A stretch of 64,000 nt of DNA from Limnohabitans sp. MMS-10A-178 (GTDB lineage Bacteria > Pseudomonadota > Gammaproteobacteria > Burkholderiales > Burkholderiaceae_C). The stretch lies in assembly GCF_003063375.1 (NCBI RefSeq), contig NZ_NERY01000001.1, positions 372,001-436,000 on the forward strand, in the 5' to 3' direction. A program made the position numbers and the translations under genes. Positions 25,087 to 34,459 of this stretch are shown piece after piece (the first letter of the stretch is position 1; each line of letters begins with the position of its first letter). Below the pieces are notes generated by a model, which had not been told where the DNA came from, searched no databases, and saw only the letters and a list, made by a program, of their open reading frames with translations.

Positions 25087-26001
25087 TCAACCCAAGCGTT
25101 TGATCAAGCTGGAAGTGTCCCAACGCTTGCCACCCATTTGCTGCACATCGGCATAAAACTGATCGACCAAGGCGGTTACCGGCAAGCGCGCACCATTGCG
25201 CTTGGCCTCGTCCATGACCAATCCTAAGTCTTTGCGCATCCAATCGACAGCAAAACCAAAGTCAAATTTGTTGGCCACCATGGTCTTGCCGCGGTTGTCC
25301 ATTTGCCAGCTTTGGGCGGCGCCTTTGCCAATGACATCCAACACCAGGTTCATGTCGAGACCGGCTTTTTGACCGAAGGCAATGGCTTCGGATAAGCCCT
25401 GCACTAGGCCTGCAATGCAAACTTGATTCACCATCTTGGTGAGTTGGCCCGCACCTGACTCGCCCATGAGGGTATAGGCGCGTGAGAAAGCCATGGCGGC
25501 AGGCTTGGTGGCTTCAAAAATAGCGGCATCACCACCGCACATGACGGTGAGCAAACCATTTTGTGCACCGCCTTGACCACCCGATACGGGGGCGTCGATG
25601 AAATTCAAACCTTGCGCTTTGGCAGCTTGGTAGAGCTCGCGCGCCACATTGGCGGAAGCGGTGGTGTGGTCGACCAAAATAGCGCCCTTCTTCATACCAG
25701 CCAATGCGCCATCTGCACCGAGCACCACTGCGCGCAAATCGTCGTCATTGCCAACGCAGCAAAAAACGATATCGGCATGGGCCACTGCTTCACGCGGTGT
25801 TGCTGCGTGGGCTGGTTTTTTGGTGTCTGCAAACTCTTGGCACCAAGCGGCTGCTTTGGCGGCACTGCGGTTGTAAACCGTCACGGCGTGACCAGCGCGG
25901 GCCAAGTGTCCGGCCATGGGATAGCCCATCACGCCTAAGCCCAAAAAGGCCACATTTTGGGAAGGAGCGGATTCGTAGGTTTTTGCGTTGAGGCTGCTCA
26001 T
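25087..26001 (-). CDS. Beta-hydroxyacid dehydrogenase (HIBADH/tartronate semialdehyde reductase family)
   Basis: A 304-residue NAD(P)-dependent enzyme of the 3-hydroxyisobutyrate dehydrogenase family. Motifs are the Rossmann start VAFLGLGVMGYPMAGHL, the substrate-binding FIDAPVSGGQGGA, the catalytic-lysine region GAGQLTKMVNQ, and DLGLVMDEAK. Similar enzymes reduce tartronate semialdehyde (GlxR/GarR) or oxidise 3-hydroxyisobutyrate, and the sequence does not decide between them. The ATG at 26001 is chosen over an upstream one at 26094, because the extension overlaps the divergent yggS gene and looks unlike the family. Confidence 0.87.
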   Translation of the reverse strand: MSSLNAKTYESAPSQNVAFLGLGVMGYPMAGHLARAGHAVTVYNRSAAKAAAWCQEFADTKKPAHAATPREAVAHADIVFCCVGNDDDLRAVVLGADGALAGMKKGAILVDHTTASANVARELYQAAKAQGLNFIDAPVSGGQGGAQNGLLTVMCGGDAAIFEATKPAAMAFSRAYTLMGESGAGQLTKMVNQVCIAGLVQGLSEAIAFGQKAGLDMNLVLDVIGKGAAQSWQMDNRGKTMVANKFDFGFAVDWMRKDLGLVMDEAKRNGARLPVTALVDQFYADVQQMGGKRWDTSSLIKRLG

Positions 26002-26082
26002 GATTGTCTGTGTGAAAGAGTTGAAGAAATGATCAAGCTTGCAATTGTCCACCAGATTGAGATTTTTGGTAACCTTGTGCCC

Positions 26083-26778
26083 ATGAGTACTCAAGTTTCA
26101 GACAAGCTCCAGCAGGTGCGCCAACGGATTGCGAAGGCTTGTGCTTCGGTGGGGCGAGCGGCAGATGCTGTAACCTTGTTGGCCGTTTCGAAGACCATGC
26201 CAGCACAGGCCGTTCGGGAGGCCTATGCAGCTGGCCAACTGGCGTTTGGCGAAAACTACATTCAAGAGGGTGTCGACAAAATAGCCGAATTGGCAGACTT
26301 GCCCCTGCAATGGCATTGCATTGGGCCCATTCAAAGCAACAAGACCCAGCTGGTGGCCAAACATTTTGGCTGGGTACACAGCATTGATCGTTTGAAAATT
26401 GCCGAGCGTTTGTCTGCTCAACGGCCTGCCCATTTGCCACCGCTTCAGGTTTGTTTGCAAGTCAATGTCGATGGTGGCGCCAACAAGTCGGGTGTAGCGC
26501 CGCCAGATCTTTTGGCCTTGGCAGAGGCTGTTGCCAAGTTACCCAATTTGCAATTGCGTGGCCTCATGACCATTCCAGAGCCTGCCGAAAACGATACCGC
26601 GGCTCGCGCGGTACACCGTCAGGCCAAAGAACTTTTTGACAGCTTGAATGCCGCGGGCTTGAAGTTAGACACCCTGTCGATGGGCATGACCGCCGATATG
26701 GAAGCGGCCATTGCCGAGGGCAGCACGTGCGTGCGAGTTGGCACGGCCATCTTTGGAGCGCGCCCCACAGCCGCTTAA
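26083..26778 (+). CDS. yggS: YggS-family PLP-binding protein (PLP homeostasis)
   Basis: A 231-residue alanine-racemase-fold protein that binds pyridoxal phosphate and keeps its free level balanced (YggS/PLPBP). Typical are LLAVSKTMPAQAVREAY with the PLP lysine, FGENYIQEG, WHCIGPIQSNKTQLV, and GLMTIPEP. The ATG at 26083 gives family length. The frame open upstream covers the divergent dehydrogenase promoter. The 3' end overlaps the convergent GlcD-like gene by four bases. Confidence 0.93.
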   Translation: MSTQVSDKLQQVRQRIAKACASVGRAADAVTLLAVSKTMPAQAVREAYAAGQLAFGENYIQEGVDKIAELADLPLQWHCIGPIQSNKTQLVAKHFGWVHSIDRLKIAERLSAQRPAHLPPLQVCLQVNVDGGANKSGVAPPDLLALAEAVAKLPNLQLRGLMTIPEPAENDTAARAVHRQAKELFDSLNAAGLKLDTLSMGMTADMEAAIAEGSTCVRVGTAIFGARPTAA

Positions 26779-28268
26779 AAGCGCGGTAAATCGGGGTGCG
26801 ATATTTGGCCACCCCGAACCAACATCTTGCCGTACTCAGCACAGCGGTTGAGCGTTGGAATAACCTTGCCTGGATTGAGCAAGCCCATTGGGTCAAAGGC
26901 TTTTTTCAAGGCAAACATCTGCGCATTTTCTTCCGCTGAAAACTGCACGCACATGCTGTTGAGTTTTTCAACGCCTACACCATGCTCGCCTGTGACGGTG
27001 CCGCCCATGGCCACACTGGTTTCCAAAATCTCGGCGCCAAACAATTCACAGCGGTGCAGCTGATCGGGGTCGTTGGCATCAAACAAAATGAGTGGATGCA
27101 AGTTGCCATCGCCCGCATGAAACACATTGGCACAGCGCAGCTGGTACTTCTTTTCCATCTCGGCAATGGCCAACAAAATATCGGCCAAGCGTTTGCGCGG
27201 AATGGTGGAGTCCATGCACATGTAGTCGGGGCTGATACGACCCGAAGCCGGGAATGCATTTTTGCGGCCGCTCCAAAAGCGCAAGCGCTCGGCTTCGTCT
27301 TTGCTCACGGCAATGGCCGTAGCGCCGCAGCCGCGCAGCACATCGCTCATGCGGCCAATTTCTTCTTCAACCTCTTCGGGCGTGCCATCGCTTTCGCACA
27401 ACAAAATGGCCTCGGCATTGAGGTCATAGCCCGCGTGCACAAAATCTTCCACCGCAGCGGTCATGGGTTTGTCCATCATCTCTAGGCCTGCAGGAATGAT
27501 GCCGGCTGCAATGACCGCTGCCACCGCGTCGCCCGCTTTGCGAATGTCGTCAAAGCTGGCCATGATGCAACGTGCCAATTGGGGCTTGGGCACCAGCTTG
27601 ACGGTCACTTCGGTGGTGATGGCCAACATACCTTCACTGCCCACCAAAACCGACAGCAAATCAAAACCAGATGTATCAAGCGCATCGCTGCCAAAGGTGA
27701 TGGCATCGCCTTCAATGGTGAAGCCCTTCACCTTGAGCACATTGTGCAAGGTGAGGCCGTACTTGAGGCAGTGCACGCCGCCTGAGTTTTCTGCCACGTT
27801 GCCGCCAATGGTGCATGCAATTTGGCTGGAGGGGTCGGGTGCGTAATACAAGCCATGTGGCGATGCGGCTTCTGAAATAGCCAGGTTGCGCACACCGCAT
27901 TGCACCACCGCTGTTCTTGAATGCGCATCAATTTTGACAATCTGATTGAACTTGGCCATCGACAAAGTAACGCCCAATTTGTGCGGCATGGCGCCCCCCG
28001 ACAAACCGGTGCCAGCGCCGCGCGCCACCACCGGCACGCCCAAGGCATGACAAGCCTTTAAAACAGCTTGCACTTGGCTTTCTGTTTCGGGCAACGCCAC
28101 CACCAAGGGACGCTCGCGATAGGCCGTGAGGCCATCACACTCATAGGGCACGGTGTCCTCGAGGGTGTAGAGCAAAGCGTGTGCAGGCAGCACGCCGCTT
28201 AGAGCGTGCACCACTTGCGCTTGTCGATCGGCGCGCGACAGCGCTTCGAAGTTGGTGAGTGCGTTCAT
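26775..28268 (-). CDS. FAD-linked oxidase, glycolate/D-lactate oxidase type (GlcD-like)
   Basis: A 497-residue FAD-binding (PCMH-fold) dehydrogenase. The FAD site is GVPVVARGAGTGLSGGA with SQIACTIGGNVAENSGG, and the C-terminal oxidase domain has HAGDGNLHP and GTVTGEHGVG. It matches GlcD subunits and single-chain D-lactate dehydrogenases. The partners glcE and glcF are not next to it, so it may work alone or with subunits encoded elsewhere. It lies on the minus strand 28 bp downstream of purU and may share its transcript. Confidence 0.88.
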   Translation of the reverse strand: MNALTNFEALSRADRQAQVVHALSGVLPAHALLYTLEDTVPYECDGLTAYRERPLVVALPETESQVQAVLKACHALGVPVVARGAGTGLSGGAMPHKLGVTLSMAKFNQIVKIDAHSRTAVVQCGVRNLAISEAASPHGLYYAPDPSSQIACTIGGNVAENSGGVHCLKYGLTLHNVLKVKGFTIEGDAITFGSDALDTSGFDLLSVLVGSEGMLAITTEVTVKLVPKPQLARCIMASFDDIRKAGDAVAAVIAAGIIPAGLEMMDKPMTAAVEDFVHAGYDLNAEAILLCESDGTPEEVEEEIGRMSDVLRGCGATAIAVSKDEAERLRFWSGRKNAFPASGRISPDYMCMDSTIPRKRLADILLAIAEMEKKYQLRCANVFHAGDGNLHPLILFDANDPDQLHRCELFGAEILETSVAMGGTVTGEHGVGVEKLNSMCVQFSAEENAQMFALKKAFDPMGLLNPGKVIPTLNRCAEYGKMLVRGGQISHPDLPRF

Positions 28269-28296
28269 GGCAATCTTTGCAAACGAGAAATCAAAT

Positions 28297-29154
28297 TTAT
28301 TTGAAGATCACGGTTTTGTGACCGTTCAAGAGCACGCGGTGTTCGCTATGCCACTTCACGGCACGTACCAACACCTGACTTTCGGTATCGCGCCCTTGAG
28401 TGGTGAGGTCTTCAACGGTTTTAGAGTGATCTACACGGGCCACATCTTGTTCAATGATGGGGCCTTCGTCAAGGTCGGCGGTGACATAGTGGGCTGTGGC
28501 GCCGATCAATTTGACGCCGCGATCGTGCGCTTGGTAATAAGGCTTGGCGCCTTTGAAGCTGGGCAGGAAGGAGTGGTGAATATTGATAGCGCGGCCCGAC
28601 AGCTTGCGGCACAAGTCGTCAGACAAAATTTGCATGTAACGCGCCAGCACCACCAACTCGGCGCCTTCAGACTGAATGATCTCGTACTGTTTGGCTTCGG
28701 CCTCGGCTTTGTTGGCCGCTGTCACGGGGATGTGGTGAAAGGGCACGTTGTAGCTGGCCGCCAGCTGGTAGAACTCGCGGTGGTTGCTCACAATGGCGCG
28801 AATGTCGATGGGCAGCAAGCCGCTTTTCCAGCGAAACAGCAAATCGTTCAAACAATGGCCTTCTTTGCTGACCAAAATGACCGCAGGCATGGGCTGTTGG
28901 GTGTTGTGCAAGTTCCAGGTCATTTGGAAGGGGACTGCAAAACTGGCCAATTGGCTGCGCAAATCGGCCTCGCTCACCTGGTCGCAGGCAAACTGCACGC
29001 GCATGAAAAACAGGCCGGTATCGTGGTCGTTGTACTGGGCGGCCTCTTCAATGTTGCCGCCGCGCTCTAGCAAAAAGCCCGACACGGCGTGCACGATGCC
29101 CGTTCTGTCGGGGCAGGATAGCGTGAGAATAAATGCGTGATTCATAGGCGACAT
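28297..29154 (-). CDS. purU: Formyltetrahydrofolate deformylase
   Basis: A 285-residue enzyme that hydrolyses 10-formyl-THF to THF and formate. An N-terminal ACT domain (TLSCPDRTGIVHAVSGFL, about 10-28) precedes a formyltransferase-like catalytic domain containing HHSFLPSFKGAKPY and GATAHYVTADLDEGPII, with the catalytic Asn, His and Asp pattern. The ATG at 29154 is used; a second Met three codons later (29145) is equally possible and neither has a strong ribosome binding site. It is divergent from an aminotransferase gene. Confidence 0.94.
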   Translation of the reverse strand: MSPMNHAFILTLSCPDRTGIVHAVSGFLLERGGNIEEAAQYNDHDTGLFFMRVQFACDQVSEADLRSQLASFAVPFQMTWNLHNTQQPMPAVILVSKEGHCLNDLLFRWKSGLLPIDIRAIVSNHREFYQLAASYNVPFHHIPVTAANKAEAEAKQYEIIQSEGAELVVLARYMQILSDDLCRKLSGRAINIHHSFLPSFKGAKPYYQAHDRGVKLIGATAHYVTADLDEGPIIEQDVARVDHSKTVEDLTTQGRDTESQVLVRAVKWHSEHRVLLNGHKTVIFK

Positions 29155-29253
29155 TGTCGCAGGGACGAGACTTTTTTGCCGAAACGGAGACTTTCACGGG
29201 GTTACACTGTTTTTATCCAGCTTTTGGCACTTTATTTGAAGCGAGGCGATCAC

Positions 29254-30615
29254 ATGTCTTCTCAGGAAACTCAGCGCGCACCGGGCGCCTTTCAAATCAA
29301 CATGGACCACCAATGGTTGCCGTTCACGGCCAACCGCCATTTCAAGCAAGATCCGCGTGTTTTTGTGGCGGCTGACGGCATGCACTTCACCACCCACGAT
29401 GGCCGAAAAGTGGTCGACGGTATCTCCAGCTTGTGGTGTGTGGGCGCTGGCCACAACCGCAGACCCATTGCCGAGGCCATCAAAAAGCAACTCGACACCC
29501 TCGATTACGCCACGGCCTTCCAAGTCAGCAACGATCAGGCTTTTGAAGCCGCCCAAATGATTGCCGATTTGTGCCCGGGCGATCTCAACAAAGTGTTGTT
29601 CTGCAACTCCGGCTCGGAGGCCGCCGACACTTCTTTGAAGGTGGCATTGGCCTACCACCGTGCGCGCGGCGAAGGCCACCGCCATGTGTTCATTGGCCGC
29701 GAAAAAGGCTACCACGGCGTTAATTTTGGGGGCATGAGCGTGGGCGGATTGCCTGCCAACCGCAAAGTCTATGGCGCTCAGCTGCTGCCGCGTGTCGACC
29801 ACATGCGCTTCATTCACGACCCAGTGAACCATGCCTACATTCACAACCAAGAACCCGTTTGGCAAGAAGACCCCCTCTTAGAACTAGAAGGCCGCATCTT
29901 GGCCTTGCACGACCCCAGCAATGTGGCGGCCATCATTGTGGAGCCGGTGGCAGGTTCTGCTGGGTGGTATTTGCCGCCCAAAGGCTACTTGAAGCGCCTG
30001 CGCGAGATTTGCGACAAGCACGGCATCTTGCTTATTTTTGACGAAGTCATCACGGGCTTTGGCCGCATGGGCACCAACTTTGGTGCCGACTACTACGGCG
30101 TGGTGCCCGACATGCTCAACTTTGCCAAGTGCGTCACCAATGGCGTCATTCCTTTGGGCGGCGTGGTTTGCCGCGACTTCATTTACAACGCCATGATGAA
30201 CGCTGGCGCGCCCGAATATGCAGTAGAGTTTTTTCACGGCTACACCTACTCTGGCCACCCTGTGTCTTGCGCGGCGGCCATTGCCACTTTGAATTTGCTC
30301 AAAGAAGAAAATCTGTTTGCGCGTGCTGGCCAGATGGGCCCCGTGTTGGGCGATGCCATGCACAGCGCCTTCAAGGGCTTGCCCAATGTCACTGGCATTC
30401 GCAGCTTGGGACTGGCCGGCGCTGTTGAACTTGCTCCCATTCCAGGAGCGCCCGGAAAACGTGCCTACGACATCTTCTTAGACTGCTTTCACAAGGGCGT
30501 GTTGGTGCGTTCTGCAGGAGAAAATTTGGTCCTTTGCCCGCCATATATTGTTGAAAAAGAGCACATTGATCAAATGGTCAACACACTGGCAGACAGCATT
30601 CGAAAACACGCCTGA
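29254..30615 (+). CDS. Omega-amino acid:pyruvate aminotransferase (class III)
   Basis: A 453-residue class III PLP aminotransferase. It has the N-terminal MDHQWLPFTANRHFKQDPR of the omega-amino acid:pyruvate group, LFCNSGSEAADTSLKVA, the GREKGYHGVNFGG segment, and LLIFDEVITGFGRMG before the PLP lysine region FAKCVTNGVIPLGG. It likely moves amino groups from beta-alanine or other terminal amines to pyruvate. The ATG at 29254 has a GCGAGG site; the frame further upstream lies in the purU promoter region. The permease gene starts five bases downstream. Confidence 0.9.
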   Translation: MSSQETQRAPGAFQINMDHQWLPFTANRHFKQDPRVFVAADGMHFTTHDGRKVVDGISSLWCVGAGHNRRPIAEAIKKQLDTLDYATAFQVSNDQAFEAAQMIADLCPGDLNKVLFCNSGSEAADTSLKVALAYHRARGEGHRHVFIGREKGYHGVNFGGMSVGGLPANRKVYGAQLLPRVDHMRFIHDPVNHAYIHNQEPVWQEDPLLELEGRILALHDPSNVAAIIVEPVAGSAGWYLPPKGYLKRLREICDKHGILLIFDEVITGFGRMGTNFGADYYGVVPDMLNFAKCVTNGVIPLGGVVCRDFIYNAMMNAGAPEYAVEFFHGYTYSGHPVSCAAAIATLNLLKEENLFARAGQMGPVLGDAMHSAFKGLPNVTGIRSLGLAGAVELAPIPGAPGKRAYDIFLDCFHKGVLVRSAGENLVLCPPYIVEKEHIDQMVNTLADSIRKHA

Positions 30616-30620
30616 GTTTT

Positions 30621-31697
30621 TTGCGCGCGTTGCCTTACTTTTTTCAATTGTCATTGACACTGCTGGTGGCCACAGCGGCGGCGCTGCTGTGTGAGTGGCT
30701 TCACACGCCCATTCCTTGGATGCTGGGGCCCTTAATGGCCACGGCTTGTTTGTCGGTGTCGGGTGCGCCCACCAAGAGTTCAGGCTATTTGCGCAATGTG
30801 GGGCAATGGACCATTGGTGCCGCTTTGGGTTTGTATTTCACGGCCGAAGTAGGGCAGTTGGTGCTGAGCTTGTGGTGGGCCATTTTGCTCGGCATTGTGT
30901 GGGCCTTGGCCTTGGGCTTTGGTTTTGGGCTATGGCTGCAGTGGCGCAATGCGCCATACCTGCCAGAGCTCTCCGCCAAAGACATGCGCGCCACTTCGTA
31001 TTTTGCAGGCGCCATTGGCGGCGCATCCGAAATGACGCTCATGGCCGACCGCCACCATGCACGCTCAGATTTGGTGGCGGCTTCTCACAGCTTGCGCCTT
31101 GTGATGGTGGTCATTTGTTTGCCATTTGCCATGCAATGGTTTCAAGCGCACTTTGGTTTGAATGTGAATTCCAGCCTGTTGCCAGGGCCCAGAATTTTGC
31201 AGTGGCCAGGCATTTTTTATTTGGGCTTGGCCACCTTGGTGGGCGCACTGCTGATGGTGCTCATCAAACGCAACAACCCGTGGTTCATGGGTCCCTTGTT
31301 GGCCTCCATGGGGTTGACCTTGGCGGGTGTTCAATGGACAGCCATTCCCTCTGAAATGTCCAACATGGCGCAGCTTTTCATTGGCATCAGTTTGGGTGTG
31401 CGTTTTAAGAAAGAGTTCATTCGCACAGCGCCGCAATGGTTGTTGTCAGTGGCAATTGGTACCGTGGGCATGATGCTGGCATCGGTAGCCTTTGGTTGGG
31501 CCTTGGCCTTGGGTACTGGTTTGCATCCGGCCACTTTGATTTTGGGCACTTCGCCGGGAGGCATTGCCGAGATGGCCATCACGGCCAAAGTGCTGGAACT
31601 GGGCGCGCCCGTGGTCACGGCTTTTCAGGTTTGCCGCTTGATGGCTGTGTTGCTGATTGTGGGGCCGCTTTACCGCAGGGTGGCGGTGCCCGATTGA
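30621..31697 (+). CDS. AbrB-family membrane permease (former AmoA-like family)
   Basis: A 358-residue protein with about ten membrane helices in two similar halves, the pattern of the AbrB duplication family (often mis-called ammonia monooxygenase). Internal echoes include PIPWMLGPLMATA in the first half and NPWFMGPLLASMG in the second. The apparent start is TTG at 30621, with another TTG at 30630; there is no ATG near the N-terminus. It lies five bases after the aminotransferase and is probably co-transcribed. Its substrate is unknown. Confidence 0.8.
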   Translation: MRALPYFFQLSLTLLVATAAALLCEWLHTPIPWMLGPLMATACLSVSGAPTKSSGYLRNVGQWTIGAALGLYFTAEVGQLVLSLWWAILLGIVWALALGFGFGLWLQWRNAPYLPELSAKDMRATSYFAGAIGGASEMTLMADRHHARSDLVAASHSLRLVMVVICLPFAMQWFQAHFGLNVNSSLLPGPRILQWPGIFYLGLATLVGALLMVLIKRNNPWFMGPLLASMGLTLAGVQWTAIPSEMSNMAQLFIGISLGVRFKKEFIRTAPQWLLSVAIGTVGMMLASVAFGWALALGTGLHPATLILGTSPGGIAEMAITAKVLELGAPVVTAFQVCRLMAVLLIVGPLYRRVAVPD

Positions 31698-31721
31698 TGG
31701 CGCAAGCTAATTGAGTAGCAA

Positions 31722-32003
31722 CTAGTGAACGACAACAGGCTGCTGTGCCAAGCCCGTGTAACGCTCAAGGGTGTCTTCCACCTCTTCTTGCGTTGGGGTA
31801 TTTTGTTGCCAGGCCTGAATGTGCATTTGAAACATTTCGGCCCACGAGCCATCGAGGTAAACCTCTTTGCCCGAGCGTTTGTCGACGATTTCAAAGCCGT
31901 GTCGCTCTAGCGTGGGGGGCTTTGAGAGGGGAGTAGCCTCGCCGGTGTCGTTGGCCAACACATGCATGACGGCAAATGATTCGGATTCGTACAACAAGTT
32001 CAT
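31722..32003 (-). CDS. DUF3567 family protein
   Basis: A 93-residue acidic protein with the pattern of DUF3567, a small family nearly limited to Burkholderiales: MNLLYESESFAVMHV, then HGFEIVDKRSGKEVYLDGSWAEMFQ, then TQEEVEDTLERYTGL. Nothing is known of its function. It is a useful taxonomic marker. It is a single-gene unit, convergent with the AbrB-like permease gene. Confidence 0.85.
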   Translation of the reverse strand: MNLLYESESFAVMHVLANDTGEATPLSKPPTLERHGFEIVDKRSGKEVYLDGSWAEMFQMHIQAWQQNTPTQEEVEDTLERYTGLAQQPVVVH

Positions 32004-32057
32004 AGTGACATTCTGACTTAAGTCTGTCTCATTTAGATAGGGTTGTTGTAAATTTTT

Positions 32058-33272
32058 TCAAGATGGCAAAGCGGGTAGCTTTTCGGTGTTGCGCATTTCC
32101 ATGTCAATGAAGTTGCCATTGACTTGGCTGATCTTGATTCGCAAGGGCAGACCGCCATGCGCAGGTGAAAGCCAGAGTTCAATTTGACTGTCGTACTTGC
32201 CTCTGGGCAAGCAAACCCAACGCTGGGTCTCAAGCTTTTTGCCATCGACGACGATCTCTTCTGTCGATTGGAATGTGATTGTCCAGTTCACGGCATCTCG
32301 TGCGGTGGCAGTTTGCACCATGAGCTGAGAGCCTGGCGCGTAATTTTTCGCAGTCACTGCCGCCGCCATTTGAATGAACAAGCTCACTTGATCTTGTGCG
32401 CCTGCTTGTAACGGGGCACTGGGCATGTTGCCGCTGAAACTGATTTTTTGATTCGCGGTTTCAAAGTGGGCTGCGCGCTCACCCCGCCAGCGGTCGGAGT
32501 ATCGAAGCGGTGCCAACCCGTTGTCTGTTAACGAACCTATGCTTCGCCAAACACGGCTGCCCATTAAAAATGCCTTGACCTGAAGCTCTGCCTCGTAGGC
32601 TCTGGGTAAACCCTTGTCATTGGCAGCTTGGGCCTGCCATTTGAGTGATCCGGATGCGTTGTAAATCAAACCGCGCTCTTGCCCGACCAGTTTGTAGTTG
32701 ATTTGGGTACTGGGGGGAAAGTCGCCTGTTTTGGCGGTGAGTGCATTTGATGCAGGCGGCGTTGCTTGCGCCATGGGCAAAGATGTTTCAGCTGCAATCG
32801 GTGGTACTTCTGTGTCTGGCTGTACAGGTGTTGAAGTGGCCGCAGTCCCAATTTCCGGCGCAGGGTTTGGCGCTGGTGCAATGGCTTGTTTTGGAGCGGC
32901 CTCAGTTGCACTGACCTCGATGGCACTGGCCTCTGGAGCCGGCAAAGCTTCGGAGGGCAAGGCTGTGATGTTGGCGGGGGGCAGTGTGCTGGGCGAATTC
33001 GAGGCTTGCGGTGGCCTCAATATAGGTTTAGGTTTAGATTGAGTCTGAGCCAGTGCCTGTGCTGGCGGCCTGGGCTCGGCGGAAATAGGGGCCGGCACCA
33101 TGCGGGTTTGCAAGGGCCCCAACTTTTGCGATTCTGCTTCAATTTTCCAAATATCGATGCCAGGTGCCCAGAGCAGCCAAAGGTGAACGCCCAACACCAA
33201 TGCACCCAACATGGCCAAGGTGCCATGGCGCTGTTGGGCCTTGTCTTGGGTTAAATCACGGTCAGCGGGCAT
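32058..33272 (-). CDS. DUF3108 protein with proline-rich spacer
   Basis: A 404-residue envelope protein. It has a short cytoplasmic N-terminus, one membrane segment (AMLGALVLGVHLWLLWAPG, about 19-37), a long Pro-, Ala- and Glu-rich stretch (about 60-185), then a C-terminal DUF3108 beta-rich domain from about 190. Membrane anchor, Pro-rich spacer and periplasmic domain make a TonB-like layout, probably spanning much of the periplasm. The conserved domain contains YSDRWRGERAAHFE and LPRGKYDSQIELWLSP. Its function is unknown. It is a single-gene unit. Confidence 0.8.
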   Translation of the reverse strand: MPADRDLTQDKAQQRHGTLAMLGALVLGVHLWLLWAPGIDIWKIEAESQKLGPLQTRMVPAPISAEPRPPAQALAQTQSKPKPILRPPQASNSPSTLPPANITALPSEALPAPEASAIEVSATEAAPKQAIAPAPNPAPEIGTAATSTPVQPDTEVPPIAAETSLPMAQATPPASNALTAKTGDFPPSTQINYKLVGQERGLIYNASGSLKWQAQAANDKGLPRAYEAELQVKAFLMGSRVWRSIGSLTDNGLAPLRYSDRWRGERAAHFETANQKISFSGNMPSAPLQAGAQDQVSLFIQMAAAVTAKNYAPGSQLMVQTATARDAVNWTITFQSTEEIVVDGKKLETQRWVCLPRGKYDSQIELWLSPAHGGLPLRIKISQVNGNFIDMEMRNTEKLPALPS

Positions 33273-33402
33273 TTGAAAAAAATCTAGCTATCTTGTGTGT
33301 CGGAAAATAGAGGGTGATTGAGATTGGTTAAACTGAAGACACGCTTTGAATCTTTTGCATTCAGCTTGAAACATCAATGAGATTCTTTTTTGAGGCTCCC
33401 CC

Positions 33403-34416
33403 ATGAAATTAGCGACATACAAAGACGGATCACGTGACGGTCAATTGATTGTGGTCTCGCGTGACTTGAGCACAGCACATTATGCGACTGGCATTGCCTT
33501 GCGCATGCAGCAGGTACTAGACGACTGGAACTTTTTGTCGCCCCAACTCGAAGACCTGTACCAAACGCTGAACAGTGGCAAAGCCCGCCATGCATTTCCC
33601 TTCGACCCGGCAAACTGCATGGCCCCTTTGCCCAGAGCCTATCAGTGGGCAGACGGCTCAGCCTATTTGAACCATGTGGAGTTGGTGCGGGCCGCCCGCA
33701 GCTCTGAAGTGCCGCACAGTTTTTACACCGATCCACTCATGTACCAGGGCGGCAGTGATGACTTCATTGGGCCTTGCGACCCAGTGGTTTGCCGCGACGA
33801 AGCCTTTGGCATTGACTTTGAGGCCGAAATTGCCGTTATCACTGGCGATGTGCCCATGGGGGTCTCCCCCGAAAATGCCTTGGACGGTATTCGTTTGGTA
33901 ATGCTTGCCAATGACGTGAGTTTGCGAAACCTCATCGCCAATGAGCTGGCCAAAGGCTTTGGATTTTTTCAAAGCAAACCAGCAACCGCTTTCAGCCCAG
34001 TAGCCGTCACCTTGGATGAACTGGGCGATGCCTGGGATCATGGCCGTGTGCACCTGACCATGCAGTCAACTTGGAACGGTCGCAAAGTAGGCATGTGTGA
34101 AGCTGGCCCCGAAATGACCTTTCACTTTGGCCAACTCATTGCGCACATTGGCAAAACGCGCAACGTGCGCGCGGGCTCTATTGTGGGAAGTGGCACGGTT
34201 AGCAACAAGAGTATCGACGTCAATGGCAAGCCTGAGTGGCCCAAAGGCTATAGCTGCATTGCTGAAAAGCGGGCCATTGAAACCATTTTGGATGGCAAAC
34301 CCAGCACCGAGTTCATGAAATTCGGTGACAGCATTCGCATTGAAATGAAGGGCAAAGACGGACAAAGTGTGTTTGGCGCCATTGACCAGAAAATTGCGCC
34401 TTTCGAGCAAGCCTGA
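33403..34416 (+). CDS. Fumarylacetoacetate hydrolase-family protein
   Basis: A 337-residue FAH-fold hydrolase, longer than HpaG subunits. The metal site appears in [31 protein letters not shown] and [10 protein letters not shown], and [12 protein letters not shown] is near the C-terminus. It resembles the bacterial fumarylacetoacetase group linked to tyrosine or homogentisate and gentisate breakdown, but neither homogentisate dioxygenase nor a full pathway is nearby. An enoyl-CoA hydratase follows 43 bp later, and a convergent GST of possible isomerase type ends the block. Confidence 0.85.
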   Translation: MKLATYKDGSRDGQLIVVSRDLSTAHYATGIALRMQQVLDDWNFLSPQLEDLYQTLNSGKARHAFPFDPANCMAPLPRAYQWADGSAYLNHVELVRAARSSEVPHSFYTDPLMYQGGSDDFIGPCDPVVCRDEAFGIDFEAEIAVITGDVPMGVSPENALDGIRLVMLANDVSLRNLIANELAKGFGFFQSKPATAFSPVAVTLDELGDAWDHGRVHLTMQSTWNGRKVGMCEAGPEMTFHFGQLIAHIGKTRNVRAGSIVGSGTVSNKSIDVNGKPEWPKGYSCIAEKRAIETILDGKPSTEFMKFGDSIRIEMKGKDGQSVFGAIDQKIAPFEQA

Positions 34417-34459
34417 CCGACGGCCTCATGCGAACTTGACCATTTTTCTGGAGACCTTC

